A stretch of DNA of 64,000 nucleotides from contig JARYIJ010000001.1 in assembly GCA_029980465.1 (NCBI GenBank), forward strand, positions 2,925,501 through 2,989,500, given 5' to 3'. Below are positions 35,755 through 43,565 of this stretch, in pieces (position 1 is the first letter of the stretch; every line of letters starts with the position of its first letter). The position numbers and the translations under genes were made by a program. This stretch comes from Pseudolabrys sp. (GTDB lineage Bacteria; Pseudomonadota; Alphaproteobacteria; Rhizobiales; Xanthobacteraceae). The notes under the pieces were generated by a model that was not told the DNA's origin, did not search any database, and was given only the letters and a program-made list of their open reading frames with translations.

Positions 35755-36402
35755 ATGAGAACAATTTCGGTCAAAGATGCCGTCGCTATGATCCCGGAGG
35801 GTGCCACCCTCATGATCGGCGGATTTATGGGCGTTGGAACGCCGGAGCGTATAATCGACGAGTTAGTCCGCCAGGAAAAACGCAATCTTACCGTCATCGC
35901 CAACGATACGGCATTGCCGGGTCAAGGTATCGGCAAGCTGGTCGACGCTGGCTTGGTACGCAAGACCATTGCAAGCCACATCGGTCTCAATCCTGTGACA
36001 CAGAGACAGATGATTGAGAAAAAGATGGAGGTGGACCTCATCCCGCAAGGCACGCTCATCGAGCGTATTCGCGCCGGCGGCTACGGACTCGGTGGCGTGT
36101 TGACGCCCACAGGAGTTGGCACGGTCGTTGAGGAGGGTAAGCAGAAGGCAGAGGTCAACGGAAAAAGCTACCTGATCGAGACAGCGCTGCGAGCTGATTT
36201 TGCGCTGGTCGGTGCTTTTCTGGCCGACTACCTCGGTAACCTGTCCTATGCCCTGACAGCACGAAATTTCAATCCGGTCATCGCCATGGCCGGAGAAACC
36301 ACCATCGTTGCCGCCGAGCACATCGTGCCGGTGGGCCTCATCGCGCCGGATCACGTTATCACGCCGGCGCCTCTGGTCGATTACATCATTGCGAACCCGT
36401 GA
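35755..36402 (+). CDS. atoD: 3-oxoacid (acetoacetate) CoA-transferase subunit A
   Basis: A 215-residue alpha subunit that with the next gene transfers CoA between acyl-CoA and acetoacetate or short-chain fatty acids. Signatures: the N-terminal GATLMIGGFMGVGTPERII at about 16-34, and GGYGLGGVLTPTGVGT at about 107-122. The ATG at 35755 fits the family N-terminus (MRTISVKDAVAMI) better than upstream in-frame codons. It is directly followed by atoA and atoE. Confidence 0.9.
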   Translation: MRTISVKDAVAMIPEGATLMIGGFMGVGTPERIIDELVRQEKRNLTVIANDTALPGQGIGKLVDAGLVRKTIASHIGLNPVTQRQMIEKKMEVDLIPQGTLIERIRAGGYGLGGVLTPTGVGTVVEEGKQKAEVNGKSYLIETALRADFALVGAFLADYLGNLSYALTARNFNPVIAMAGETTIVAAEHIVPVGLIAPDHVITPAPLVDYIIANP

Positions 36403-36409
36403 GACGACA

Positions 36410-37063
36410 ATGGACCCGCAAACGATCATTGCAAAGCGCATTGCGCGTGAGCTGCACACGGGGATGCTCGTCAATCTCGGCATCGGAATCCCGACACTGG
36501 TGGCCAACTACATTCCCGCCGACGTCAAGGTCTTCTTCCAGTCAGAGAACGGGCTGATCGGCACTGGCCCGGTTCCGGAAGAGGGAATGGGCCATGCGCT
36601 GCTGACTGATGCGGGCGGACGGCCGGTCACCGCGATCGCCGGCGCATGCACATTCGACAGCGCGATGTCGTTTGGCCTCATTCGGGGCGGTCACGTTGAT
36701 GCGACCGTTCTCGGAGCTCTCCAGGTGGACCAAAACGGTCTTCTCGCGAACTGGATGATTCCCGGCAAGATGGTGCCGGGAATGGGTGGCGCAATGGATC
36801 TGGTGACCGGTGCGAAGCGCGTCATCATTGCCATGCAGCACACGGCCAAGGGCAAGCCAAAGATCGTTAAAAAATGCGGACTCCCGCTCACCTCAATCAG
36901 ACCGATCGATCTTCTGGTAAGCGAAATGGCTGTCATTTCGTTTTCGAATGGCCGCGCAACCCTGCTTGAAACCGGCCCCGGTGTAACTGTCGACCAGGTC
37001 CTGGCCGCTACCGAAGCAGAACTCCTCGTCTCCAATACGACTCCGGAAATGCAACTGCAGTAG
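36410..37063 (+). CDS. atoA: 3-oxoacid (acetoacetate) CoA-transferase subunit B
   Basis: A 217-residue beta subunit. The catalytic glutamate is in QSENGLIGTGP at about 44-54, and GGAMDLVTGAKRVI at about 127-140 is the second signature. It begins 7 bases after atoD, so the two subunits are translated together. Together with a PHA synthase nearby, the enzyme could feed acetoacetyl-CoA into polyhydroxybutyrate metabolism. Confidence 0.92.
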   Translation: MDPQTIIAKRIARELHTGMLVNLGIGIPTLVANYIPADVKVFFQSENGLIGTGPVPEEGMGHALLTDAGGRPVTAIAGACTFDSAMSFGLIRGGHVDATVLGALQVDQNGLLANWMIPGKMVPGMGGAMDLVTGAKRVIIAMQHTAKGKPKIVKKCGLPLTSIRPIDLLVSEMAVISFSNGRATLLETGPGVTVDQVLAATEAELLVSNTTPEMQLQ

Positions 37064-37089
37064 CGAAAAAATCGTTGGGAGAAACGCCC

Positions 37090-38532
37090 ATGACAACCGC
37101 AACAGCATCGACCGGCAAGACCGCACGTGAGGGAATGCTGGTGAGAATCGCCATCGGCTTTACGGCATGGGCCGAGCGCTGGTTTCCCGACGCATTCATT
37201 TTTGTGGCCATCGCCGTGGTGGTCGTCGCACTCGCGGCGATTGTCAATGGAGCATCGCCGCGTGCAGTGAGTGTCGCGTTCGGGAATGGGTTCTGGAGCC
37301 TGATCACCTTCACCATGCAAATGTGCTTCGTGGCGATCGGGGGATACGTCGTTGCAATGTCGCATCCGGCACAAGGCCTCATCCGTGGCCTGGCTGCGAT
37401 GCCCAAGAATGGTGTCAGCGCAGTTGGACTGGTTGCGGCCGTCAGCATTCTGGCTTCCCTGCTGAATTGGGGCCTTAGCCTTATTTTCGGCGGCCTCCTG
37501 GTACGCGCTCTCGCCGAGCGCGGTGAACTAAAGATGGATTACCGTGCGGCGGCGGCAGCTGCCTACCTCGGACTCGGAGCGACTTGGGCCATGGGGCTCT
37601 CGTCTTCTGCGGCGCAGTTACAGGCCAATGCCGCGAGCCTGCCGAAAAGCCTGCTGCCCATTACCGGAGTCATTCCGTTTTCTGAAACGATCTTCCTTTG
37701 GCAATCAATCGTAATCACAGTCGTATTATTGGTGATCTCGGTCATCATCGCGGTCTGGTCCGCACCCGGTCCCGGTACCGCGATGACAGCGGAGAAAATG
37801 GGTATTGATCTCGCGCGTGAGGATGAGATCGACGTCGCCCCACCGAGTCAGCCCGGTGAATGGCTCGAGCACTCGCCAATACTCACCATTCTCATTGTTC
37901 TGCTTGCCGGCGGATGGTTGATTTATGAGTTCTCGCGCCAGGATCCGATCGTCGCCATCTCGAATCTTAATACCTACAATTTCCTCTTCATCATGCTCGG
38001 CCTGCTGCTGCACTGGCGCCCAAAGCGATTCCTTGTCTCTGTCATCAAGGCCGTACCTGCGACCTCGGGCGTGCTGATCCAGTTCCCGTTCTACGGTGCA
38101 ATCGCAGCCATGCTGACGTTGGCAAAAAATGATGCTGGGCTCACTGTCTCGGACCAGATCACCCATGCCTTCGTGAGCATATCCACTCAGCACCTTTATC
38201 CGGTCGTTATCGGTATCTACTCGGCGGTCTTGGGATTCTTCGTTCCCTCGGGTGGCGGAAAGTGGCTGTTGGAAGCGCCTTACGTGATGCAGGCGGCCAA
38301 CGATCTTAAGGTTCATCTCGGCTGGGCTGTCCAGGTTTATAACGCCGCGGAAGCGCTGCCGAACCTCATCAATCCATTCTGGATGCTGCCGCTACTGGGC
38401 GTGCTGGGGCTGAAGGCGCGCGATATCGTTGGATTCACGTTTCTGCAACTGTTGTTGCACCTGCCGGTGGTGTTGTTCCTGCTGTGGGCGCTTGCCTACA
38501 CGCTCGAATATCACCCGCCGGTGATCCCGTGA
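37090..38532 (+). CDS. atoE: Short-chain fatty acid transporter
   Basis: A 480-residue inner-membrane carrier with about 12 hydrophobic segments and the family hallmark FVPSGGGKWLLEAPYVM at about 382-398. TAWAERWFPDAFIFVAIA at about 24-41 is the usual first segment. It imports acetate, propionate, butyrate or acetoacetate for the CoA-transferase encoded just upstream. The ATG at 37090 lies 26 bp after atoA and has GGGAGAAA upstream. Confidence 0.9.
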   Translation: MTTATASTGKTAREGMLVRIAIGFTAWAERWFPDAFIFVAIAVVVVALAAIVNGASPRAVSVAFGNGFWSLITFTMQMCFVAIGGYVVAMSHPAQGLIRGLAAMPKNGVSAVGLVAAVSILASLLNWGLSLIFGGLLVRALAERGELKMDYRAAAAAAYLGLGATWAMGLSSSAAQLQANAASLPKSLLPITGVIPFSETIFLWQSIVITVVLLVISVIIAVWSAPGPGTAMTAEKMGIDLAREDEIDVAPPSQPGEWLEHSPILTILIVLLAGGWLIYEFSRQDPIVAISNLNTYNFLFIMLGLLLHWRPKRFLVSVIKAVPATSGVLIQFPFYGAIAAMLTLAKNDAGLTVSDQITHAFVSISTQHLYPVVIGIYSAVLGFFVPSGGGKWLLEAPYVMQAANDLKVHLGWAVQVYNAAEALPNLINPFWMLPLLGVLGLKARDIVGFTFLQLLLHLPVVLFLLWALAYTLEYHPPVIP

Positions 38533-38663
38533 AGCGGCGAAGGGGGCGATCTCAGTGATGGCAGTCGCGTTTTTCTGGCGCGCATCTGATGGCCTCTTTT
38601 GCCCACGCGCATGGAGTTAGACTGTGGCGAGCCAATGCGGCATGGACGAGAATCAACAAAGCC

Positions 38664-39032
38664 ATGAACAGTAGGCCGCTCCCGCTCACGATTGCCGCCG
38701 TTATCGCTGTGATCTTCGGTATCCTGACTGTCTTCTCGGGCGGGCGTGCATTGTTTGGTGGGGTCGACATGGGTGCTGTCGTGCCCTTCGTCCTGAAGTT
38801 TAATTTCGTCGCCGGCTTTGCCTATGTGCTGGCGGGCATCGGGCTGTGGCGCATCGCGAAGTGGACGTGGGTGCTGTCCGCCGTGATCGCGGTGGCGACC
38901 GCCGTGGTGTTCGCCGCCTTCCTGTGGCATGTCTGGCATGGTGGTGCCCACGAGGCGCGCACCATGGGCGCCATGTCGCTGCGCCTCGTCGTCTGGATCG
39001 TTATTACTGCTGTTGCGATCAGATGCAGATAA
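38664..39032 (+). CDS. Small membrane protein of unknown function
   Basis: A 122-residue protein with four hydrophobic segments (about 8-27, 40-60, 65-88, 97-116) and a His-containing stretch LWHVWHGGAHEA between the last two. No family is recognised with certainty. The ATG at 38664 starts a clean membrane-protein frame; an earlier in-frame codon at 38589 gives a poor leader. It is 131 bp after atoE and may belong to that transcript. Confidence 0.6.
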   Translation: MNSRPLPLTIAAVIAVIFGILTVFSGGRALFGGVDMGAVVPFVLKFNFVAGFAYVLAGIGLWRIAKWTWVLSAVIAVATAVVFAAFLWHVWHGGAHEARTMGAMSLRLVVWIVITAVAIRCR

Positions 39033-39412
39033 TCTCGATTATGAATCGGCGGCGCGAAAGTCGGCTTAGTCGCAGATTTGCCTCTGAGGTCTCCTGAGAT
39101 ATTGTGCTTAGTTGCCTGCGGCCAAATGTCAGATTGCTCCGGTTTTATAGTCGGCGCTCGTTTACGTGATGGCGCCGCGAGTAAAAGAGCGGAGGCTCTA
39201 TTGCAACGCGAAAAAACCCCATCAATAGAGATCCTCAGAGCAGGCAGTTTCGAACAAGATCATATCGATGCGCTTCTTGATGAAGCATTGCTGCAATTCT
39301 TCGGGATGTCACGAAGAAGTTTGAGGAAATGCAGGCGTACCGCCGCCAGCTTGCCGCTCGCAGCGGGTGAATTGCCACGGGGCGATGAGACCAAAAACCG
39401 GAGTAACCACTC
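39033..39412. other. Intergenic region with no convincing gene
   Basis: A 380-bp stretch. One plus-strand frame (39078-39428) codes a 116-residue chain with no signal, motif or good ribosome binding site and overlaps the start of the AhpD-like gene, so it was not called. Nothing else is evident except the GGAG ribosome binding site before 39413. Confidence 0.5.
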
Positions 39413-39901
39413 ATGGAGCAGAGATTGAACTATATGGCCGCCGCGCCTGAAGGACTGGCGGCCTTGGGTAAGCTGCAAGGCTACATCGATCGGTGCGGGC
39501 TGGAGCACTCGTTGCTGGAACTCGTCAAGACTCGTGCCTCTCAAATCAATGGATGTGCCTATTGCCTGGACATGCACACCAAAGATGCCCGGGCAGGCGG
39601 CGAAACCGAGCAACGACTCTACGTCCTCTCGGCGTGGCGGGAGGCGCCGTTCTACAGTGACCGCGAACGCGCAGCGCTGGCCTGGACCGAAGCGGTGACG
39701 CGCATCGCAGGCGGCCCAATCGAGGACAGCCTGTACAACGAGGTCAGGCGTCATTTCGGTGAAAAAGAGCTGACGGACCTGACTCTGGCGATTATCGCGA
39801 TCAATGGCTGGAATCGCCTTGCCATTCCGTTCCACCGACCTGTCGGCGCATATCAGCCACCTGACCATAAATCCAAGGCGCAAGCAGCCGCCGCTTCCTA
39901 G
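39413..39901 (+). CDS. AhpD-like alkylhydroperoxidase / carboxymuconolactone decarboxylase-family protein
   Basis: A 162-residue helical protein with the AhpD redox motif CAYCLDMHTKDAR at about 48-60 (Cys-x-x-Cys plus the conserved His). Such proteins reduce peroxides or act as thiol oxidoreductases in stress response. GGAG precedes the ATG by 10 bases. It is the kind of redox gene often found among hypoxia- or oxidative-stress genes. Confidence 0.9.
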   Translation: MEQRLNYMAAAPEGLAALGKLQGYIDRCGLEHSLLELVKTRASQINGCAYCLDMHTKDARAGGETEQRLYVLSAWREAPFYSDRERAALAWTEAVTRIAGGPIEDSLYNEVRRHFGEKELTDLTLAIIAINGWNRLAIPFHRPVGAYQPPDHKSKAQAAAAS

Positions 39902-40083
39902 AAAGGAAGCTGCCACGGACTCGTGAAGCCAGAGATGAATCGCGCTACGGCTATGATGCGTCCGCGGGGGCGTTGCCCTGCAGGAAAATAGGATCGGTTG
40001 AGACGTCAGAATTGTTGGCACCGGTTCGGAGCCTGTTGGCCGGACCTCTTTATTGGAGCTGACGCGCGGCAGGGTTTAGCTCG

Positions 40084-40923
40084 ATGATTATCCACTCCTC
40101 AGATCAAGTATCTCGCGCGAGGTTTCTCAAACGCTTTCCCGTTCCAAAGAACTTCGGCGTTCCGGCTGAATCGCGGATCGTGCAGGGGCGAACCTGGCCT
40201 GCGCCGGAGGGCGCGCGACGCGTGAAGGTTTTCAAGATTTATCGATACGATCCCGAGCGCGGCACGAATCCCCGCATCGATACCTTCCACGTCGATCTCG
40301 ACGACTGCGGGCCGATGGTGCTCGATGCCCTGATCTGGATCAAGAACAAGGTGGACTCCACACTGACATTTCGTCGCTCATGTCGTGAAGGCGTGTGCGG
40401 CTCCTGCGCGATGAACATGGACGGCACCAATTGGCTTGCCTGTACGCGGTTTATCTCCGACCTCGACGCGCCGGCGGTGATCTACCCGCTGGCCAACATG
40501 CGCATCATCAAGGACCTGGTTCCTGATCTCACGCATGTGTTCGCGCAGTACGAAATGATCGAGCCCTGGCTGCATGTCAAAACGCCAGATCCTGAAAAGG
40601 AGCGCCTCCAGTCCGCCGAAGAACGCAAGCAGCTCGATGGTTATTATGAATGCATCCTGTGCTTCTGCTGTACCTCGGGCTGCCCGAGCCATTGGTGGAA
40701 TGGAAATCGTTTTCTTGGACCAGCCACTCTGCTGCAAGCCTGGCGCTGGCTCACTGACAGCCGCGATGAGGGGAGCGAAGAGAGACTCGACCGTCTCGAA
40801 GACCCGTTTCGGCTTTATCGATGCCACACAATTCTTAATTGCACGCGAACCTGCCCGAAGGGGCTGAACCCCGGCAAAGCCATCGCCGAAGAGAAAAAGG
40901 CGATCCTCGAACGCCGCAGTTGA
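40084..40923 (+). CDS. sdhB: Succinate dehydrogenase iron-sulfur subunit
   Basis: A 279-residue subunit. The [2Fe-2S] ligands are in [15 protein letters not shown] at about 100-114 plus Cys near 120; the [4Fe-4S] and [3Fe-4S] ligands are in [13 protein letters not shown] at about 192-204 and [15 protein letters not shown] at about 257-271. It carries electrons from the flavoprotein to the membrane quinone. The N-terminus is about 20-30 residues longer than usual. It is followed by sdhC and sdhD, but no sdhA is present in the window, an unusual gene order (normally sdhCDAB). Confidence 0.92.
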   Translation: MIIHSSDQVSRARFLKRFPVPKNFGVPAESRIVQGRTWPAPEGARRVKVFKIYRYDPERGTNPRIDTFHVDLDDCGPMVLDALIWIKNKVDSTLTFRRSCREGVCGSCAMNMDGTNWLACTRFISDLDAPAVIYPLANMRIIKDLVPDLTHVFAQYEMIEPWLHVKTPDPEKERLQSAEERKQLDGYYECILCFCCTSGCPSHWWNGNRFLGPATLLQAWRWLTDSRDEGSEERLDRLEDPFRLYRCHTILNCTRTCPKGLNPGKAIAEEKKAILERRS

Positions 40924-40930
40924 TCCGATC

Positions 40931-41332
40931 GTGACGGAGCATCCCGTGACGCATATCAGGCCTCGGTCACCCAATATCCAGAGTTACCGGCCTCAGCTTA
41001 CTTCGGTGCTCTCGATCGCCAACCGGATCACCGGCGTTGTGCTGAGCCTTGGCGGGGTCGGCTTGGTCGTCTGGCTTGTTGCCGCGGCTTTAGGCCCGGA
41101 GCCTTTCTCCGTTGTGCAGGGATTCTTCGCTTCTTGGCCGGGCCAAATTGTACTGTTCGGCTTCACCTTCGCGTTCTTTCTGCATTTGTGCGGCGGCATC
41201 CGTCATCTCGTCTGGGACACGGTGCATGGGTTTGAGCTTGCGTCTATCTATGCATCCGGATGGGCTGTCGTTGCGGCAAGTATCGTGCTCACTGCGGCGA
41301 CCTGGATCGCAAGCATCTTCATGGGAGCATAG
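40931..41332 (+). CDS. sdhC: Succinate dehydrogenase cytochrome b556 subunit
   Basis: A 133-residue membrane anchor with three hydrophobic segments. RPQLTSVLSIANRITGVVLS at about 20-39 is the family N-terminal signature and HLCGGIRHLVWDTVHGFE at about 85-102 includes the haem-ligand His. A GTG start lies 7 bases after sdhB; an in-frame GTG 15 bases on is an alternative. Confidence 0.9.
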   Translation: MTEHPVTHIRPRSPNIQSYRPQLTSVLSIANRITGVVLSLGGVGLVVWLVAAALGPEPFSVVQGFFASWPGQIVLFGFTFAFFLHLCGGIRHLVWDTVHGFELASIYASGWAVVAASIVLTAATWIASIFMGA

Positions 41333-41336
41333 CGCC

Positions 41337-41723
41337 ATGAATCGCCCACGTATGCGCTCTCCATTTGGGTCGGCCATCTGGCTCGGATCAGCAAAAACGG
41401 GCGTCGAACATTGGTGGGCGGAGCGCGTATCGGCGGTCGCCCTGGTGCCGCTCACGATTTGGTTCCTTGCCGCGATCATCTTCCATACCCGAAGTGATCA
41501 TGCCGGTTTCGTCGCATGGCTGCGGGAGTTCCCGACCACAATTCTGATAATCCTGTTGTTAATCGCGCTGTTCCACCACGCTGCGCTCGGGTTGCAGGTC
41601 ATCGTCGAAGATTATGTCCACTCCGACCTCAAGTTTGCGGTGATTGTCGGGGTGCGACTCACGTGCTTTGCGGCCGCCGTTGCCGGTATTCTTGCCGCCC
41701 TGCAGATTGCCCTGGCGTCCTGA
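41337..41723 (+). CDS. sdhD: Succinate dehydrogenase membrane anchor subunit
   Basis: A 128-residue membrane anchor with three hydrophobic segments. The N-terminal ERVSAVALVPLTIWFL at about 29-44 and the haem/quinone region LFHHAALGLQVIVEDYVHSD at about 80-99 are typical of SdhD. It begins 4 bases after sdhC. Its stop codon lies at the first bases of a dispersed intergenic repeat. Confidence 0.9.
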   Translation: MNRPRMRSPFGSAIWLGSAKTGVEHWWAERVSAVALVPLTIWFLAAIIFHTRSDHAGFVAWLREFPTTILIILLLIALFHHAALGLQVIVEDYVHSDLKFAVIVGVRLTCFAAAVAGILAALQIALAS

Positions 41724-41780
41724 CAGTCTGACCGGAAATGATTCCGGGCTTTCAAGCTCGTGTCCCGGGCGCAGCGCGCA
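41718..41780. repeat. Dispersed repeat, short copy
   Basis: Matches 18584-18648 almost throughout: TCCTGACAGTCTG, then one change, CCGGAAATGATTCCGGG, then GTGTCCCGGGCGCAGCGC. CCGGAAATGATTCCGG itself is a near-palindrome. The copy overlaps the sdhD stop codon and may end that transcript. The second half of the long copy is missing. Confidence 0.75.
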
Positions 41781-41815
41781 TAAGCGTCGCCCGCTATACA
41801 GCTCGCATTTCGCAG

Positions 41816-41829
41816 TTGATCCATGTCAA
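41816..41829. promoter_or_regulatory. FNR/FixK-type box upstream of the zinc-ribbon gene
   Basis: TTGATCCATGTCAA, a perfect TTGA-N6-TCAA palindrome, 74 bp before the start of the small Cys-rich protein gene. No other gene start is near. Confidence 0.7.
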
Positions 41830-41903
41830 TACGACGATCTGAAACCACCACTACAAAAAATTAACAATCAAATGCACGCCGATAGAGAGGAGAGGTGTTC
41901 GTG

Positions 41904-42110
41904 ATGGAAAATCAGACAGCTTGCCCGCGGTGTAGCGAAAACCTTATCGCTTCGATGTGGTCAGAATATCTGAGCGCGGCGGAGATGCGCCAATTTTGGT
42001 GCTGTCCAGTTTGCGGCAATATGTTCGAGACGCTCGACGAAGTCGACCCGAAAACGAAAATGCCCATCGGACTTGCACAGCAATTTCTTCCCAGCTTGCT
42101 CGTCGCTTAG
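41904..42110 (+). CDS. Small zinc-ribbon-like protein
   Basis: A 68-residue cytoplasmic protein with two Cys pairs, CPRC at about 7-10 and CCPVC at about 34-38, separated by a short helical region (SEYLSAAEMRQF), the layout of a rubredoxin-like or zinc-ribbon knuckle. No specific family is recognised. An AGAGGAGAGG ribosome binding site lies about 11 bases before the ATG. It stands alone behind a FixK-type box and ends at a strong hairpin. Likely a small low-oxygen-induced metal protein or regulator. Confidence 0.65.
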   Translation: MENQTACPRCSENLIASMWSEYLSAAEMRQFWCCPVCGNMFETLDEVDPKTKMPIGLAQQFLPSLLVA

Positions 42111-42131
42111 TCGCAGCCCTAGAAATTACAG

Positions 42132-42164
42132 AAGCGCGCTACGCCATCGTGGCATAGCGCGCTT
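42132..42164. terminator. Bidirectional terminator hairpin
   Basis: AAGCGCGCTA (42132-42141) pairs with TAGCGCGCTT (42155-42164); the inner GCCA/TGGC extends the stem around a TCG loop. It lies between the convergent zinc-ribbon and hsp20 genes and fits a shared terminator. Confidence 0.75.
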
Positions 42165-42196
42165 GATGTCATTGACCAACCTACGCGATAACCGAC

Positions 42197-42667
42197 CTAC
42201 GCGGCAGACTTAACTTCGATCTTTTTTTCCTGAGCCGGCGCTGGCTTCGAGATCGTCACCGTCAAAACGCCCTTCGCGATCGTCGCCTTGACGTCGCTCG
42301 GCTTAACACCGTTGGGCAGTTCGATTATCCGCTCGAAGGCACCATAGCTGCGTTCGACGAGCCGATAGTTCTTGTCCTTCTCCTCCTTGTCGCTCTTCTT
42401 TTCACCACGAATTGTAAGGAGGTTGTCAGCCAGATTGATCTGGACGTCCTTGTCCTCGAGCCCAGGCAATTCGGCAGTGACCTCGATCTCCTTATCGGTC
42501 TCAGTCACGTCGGTCCGTGGCGTCAGTTTGCCCCCGTTACCGCGAAAGCTTGGAAAGGTCTGCGTAAAGTCTTCGAAGATCCGGTCGATCTCTTGCTGCA
42601 GGGAAACGAAGGGAGAAGGCATGGACCAACGGTTTCGATCAGCAGGGATAAGCGGTTTCAGGCTCAT
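42197..42667 (-). CDS. Small heat-shock protein, Hsp20/alpha-crystallin family
   Basis: A 156-residue ATP-independent chaperone that binds unfolding proteins. The alpha-crystallin domain occupies about 50-145, with DKEIEVTAELPGLEDKDVQI, a typical strand pattern, and the C-terminal strand GVLTVTISKPAP. AGAGAGGTG precedes the ATG. Two FixK-type boxes lie upstream, one 64 bp from the start, suggesting oxygen-limited expression. Confidence 0.93.
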   Translation of the reverse strand: MSLKPLIPADRNRWSMPSPFVSLQQEIDRIFEDFTQTFPSFRGNGGKLTPRTDVTETDKEIEVTAELPGLEDKDVQINLADNLLTIRGEKKSDKEEKDKNYRLVERSYGAFERIIELPNGVKPSDVKATIAKGVLTVTISKPAPAQEKKIEVKSAA

Positions 42668-42730
42668 GTGACACCTCTCTCATATGAGTGAGTTTGCTCC
42701 AAAACCATAATAACAAGCTCAGGCGAATAT

Positions 42731-42744
42731 TTGAGTTAGATCAA
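42731..42744. promoter_or_regulatory. FNR/FixK-type box in the hsp20/nitroreductase gap (hsp20 side)
   Basis: TTGAGTTAGATCAA, a perfect TTGA-N6-TCAA palindrome, 63 bp upstream of the hsp20 start. A second box lies 32 bp further on, nearer the nitroreductase gene. Confidence 0.78.
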
Positions 42745-42776
42745 CTGGGAACACGTTCAATGGTGCGCCAATGCAA

Positions 42777-42790
42777 TTGACGAGAGTCAA
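42777..42790. promoter_or_regulatory. FNR/FixK-type box in the hsp20/nitroreductase gap (nitroreductase side)
   Basis: TTGACGAGAGTCAA, a perfect TTGA-N6-TCAA palindrome, 51 bp upstream of the nitroreductase start. Each divergent gene thus has its own box at a similar distance, as expected for class II activation in both directions. Confidence 0.78.
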
Positions 42791-42841
42791 GTTCGGAGAA
42801 AGGCGAATTTTGTTTATTTATAAAAAGATCGGAGCTTTGCC

Positions 42842-43405
42842 ATGGATCTGCGAGAGGCGATCTACACGCGGCGCGCCGTACGGAACTTTTCGTCAAAGGC
42901 CGTTGACGATGCGACGATACGTCAACTCATCGATGCCGCCATTCAGGCACCAAGCGCGATGAACGAGCAGCCGTATTGTTTCATCGTCGTGCGGGCTCAA
43001 GGGTTGCTCGATCGTGTATCTGCGGCGGTCAAGACATTCACGTTAAAGACGACTGCGGCGGGATTATTGCCCCCTCACTTGGAAGAGACTCTTCATGATT
43101 CAAAATTTCAGATTTTCTATCACGCGCCGGTTCTGATTCTTATTTCGAGCATGAATCAAGGGCCATGGGCAGCCATCGATTGTGCCTTGGCGGCGGAAAA
43201 CCTGATGCTCGCCGCGCGCGGAGCCGGGCTTGGTACTTGCTGGATTGGCTTTGCGCAAGGCTGGCTCGCGACGCCGGAAGGAAAATCAGCCTTCGGCCTT
43301 CCACAAAGTTATTTGCCAGTTGCACCGATTATTGTCGGATATCCGCAAGTTGCGAGTGCGCCGGTTCCACGAAAGGAGCCGACGATTCAATATGTGAACG
43401 GCTAA
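42842..43405 (+). CDS. Nitroreductase-family FMN oxidoreductase
   Basis: A 187-residue FMN enzyme; the N-terminus DLREAIYTRRAVRNFSSKAV and the FMN-binding APSAMNEQPYCFIVV (about 38-52) are family signatures, as is GLGTCWIGFAQGW near 135-147. It reduces nitro groups or quinone-like acceptors with NAD(P)H; the physiological substrate is unknown. GGAG lies 9 bases before the ATG. It is divergent from hsp20 and followed by the MgtA-type ATPase. Confidence 0.9.
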   Translation: MDLREAIYTRRAVRNFSSKAVDDATIRQLIDAAIQAPSAMNEQPYCFIVVRAQGLLDRVSAAVKTFTLKTTAAGLLPPHLEETLHDSKFQIFYHAPVLILISSMNQGPWAAIDCALAAENLMLAARGAGLGTCWIGFAQGWLATPEGKSAFGLPQSYLPVAPIIVGYPQVASAPVPRKEPTIQYVNG

Positions 43406-43446
43406 TTCGGCATGTGAATCGTTGTTGATGCTGTGGAGGTCCCTGT

Positions 43447-43506
43447 ATGCCCGATCAGCAGACCACAATGGCTCCTGAGACCGATTTCAAAGTCAAGACC
43501 AGCTAA
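43447..43506 (+). CDS. Possible 19-residue leader peptide upstream of the P-type ATPase
   Basis: A short frame, MPDQQTTMAPETDFKVKTS, starts 5 bases after a near-perfect GGAGGT and ends with TAA-TAAC. It is 59 bp before the ATPase gene and 41 bp after the nitroreductase stop. A short translated leader controls mgtA in Salmonella (MgtL), but this peptide is not proline-rich and no attenuator helix is obvious, so the comparison is only a hint. Confidence 0.35.
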   Translation: MPDQQTTMAPETDFKVKTS

Positions 43507-43565
43507 TAACACGTCACTGCAATTTAAGGGCGGTCGTCATGAATCTGTAAATCGCGGTGGCAGGC

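Noticed and set aside
39078..39428. 116-codon plus-strand frame before the AhpD-like gene
   Set aside because: No ribosome binding site, no motif, and overlap with the start of a gene that does have a good ribosome site.
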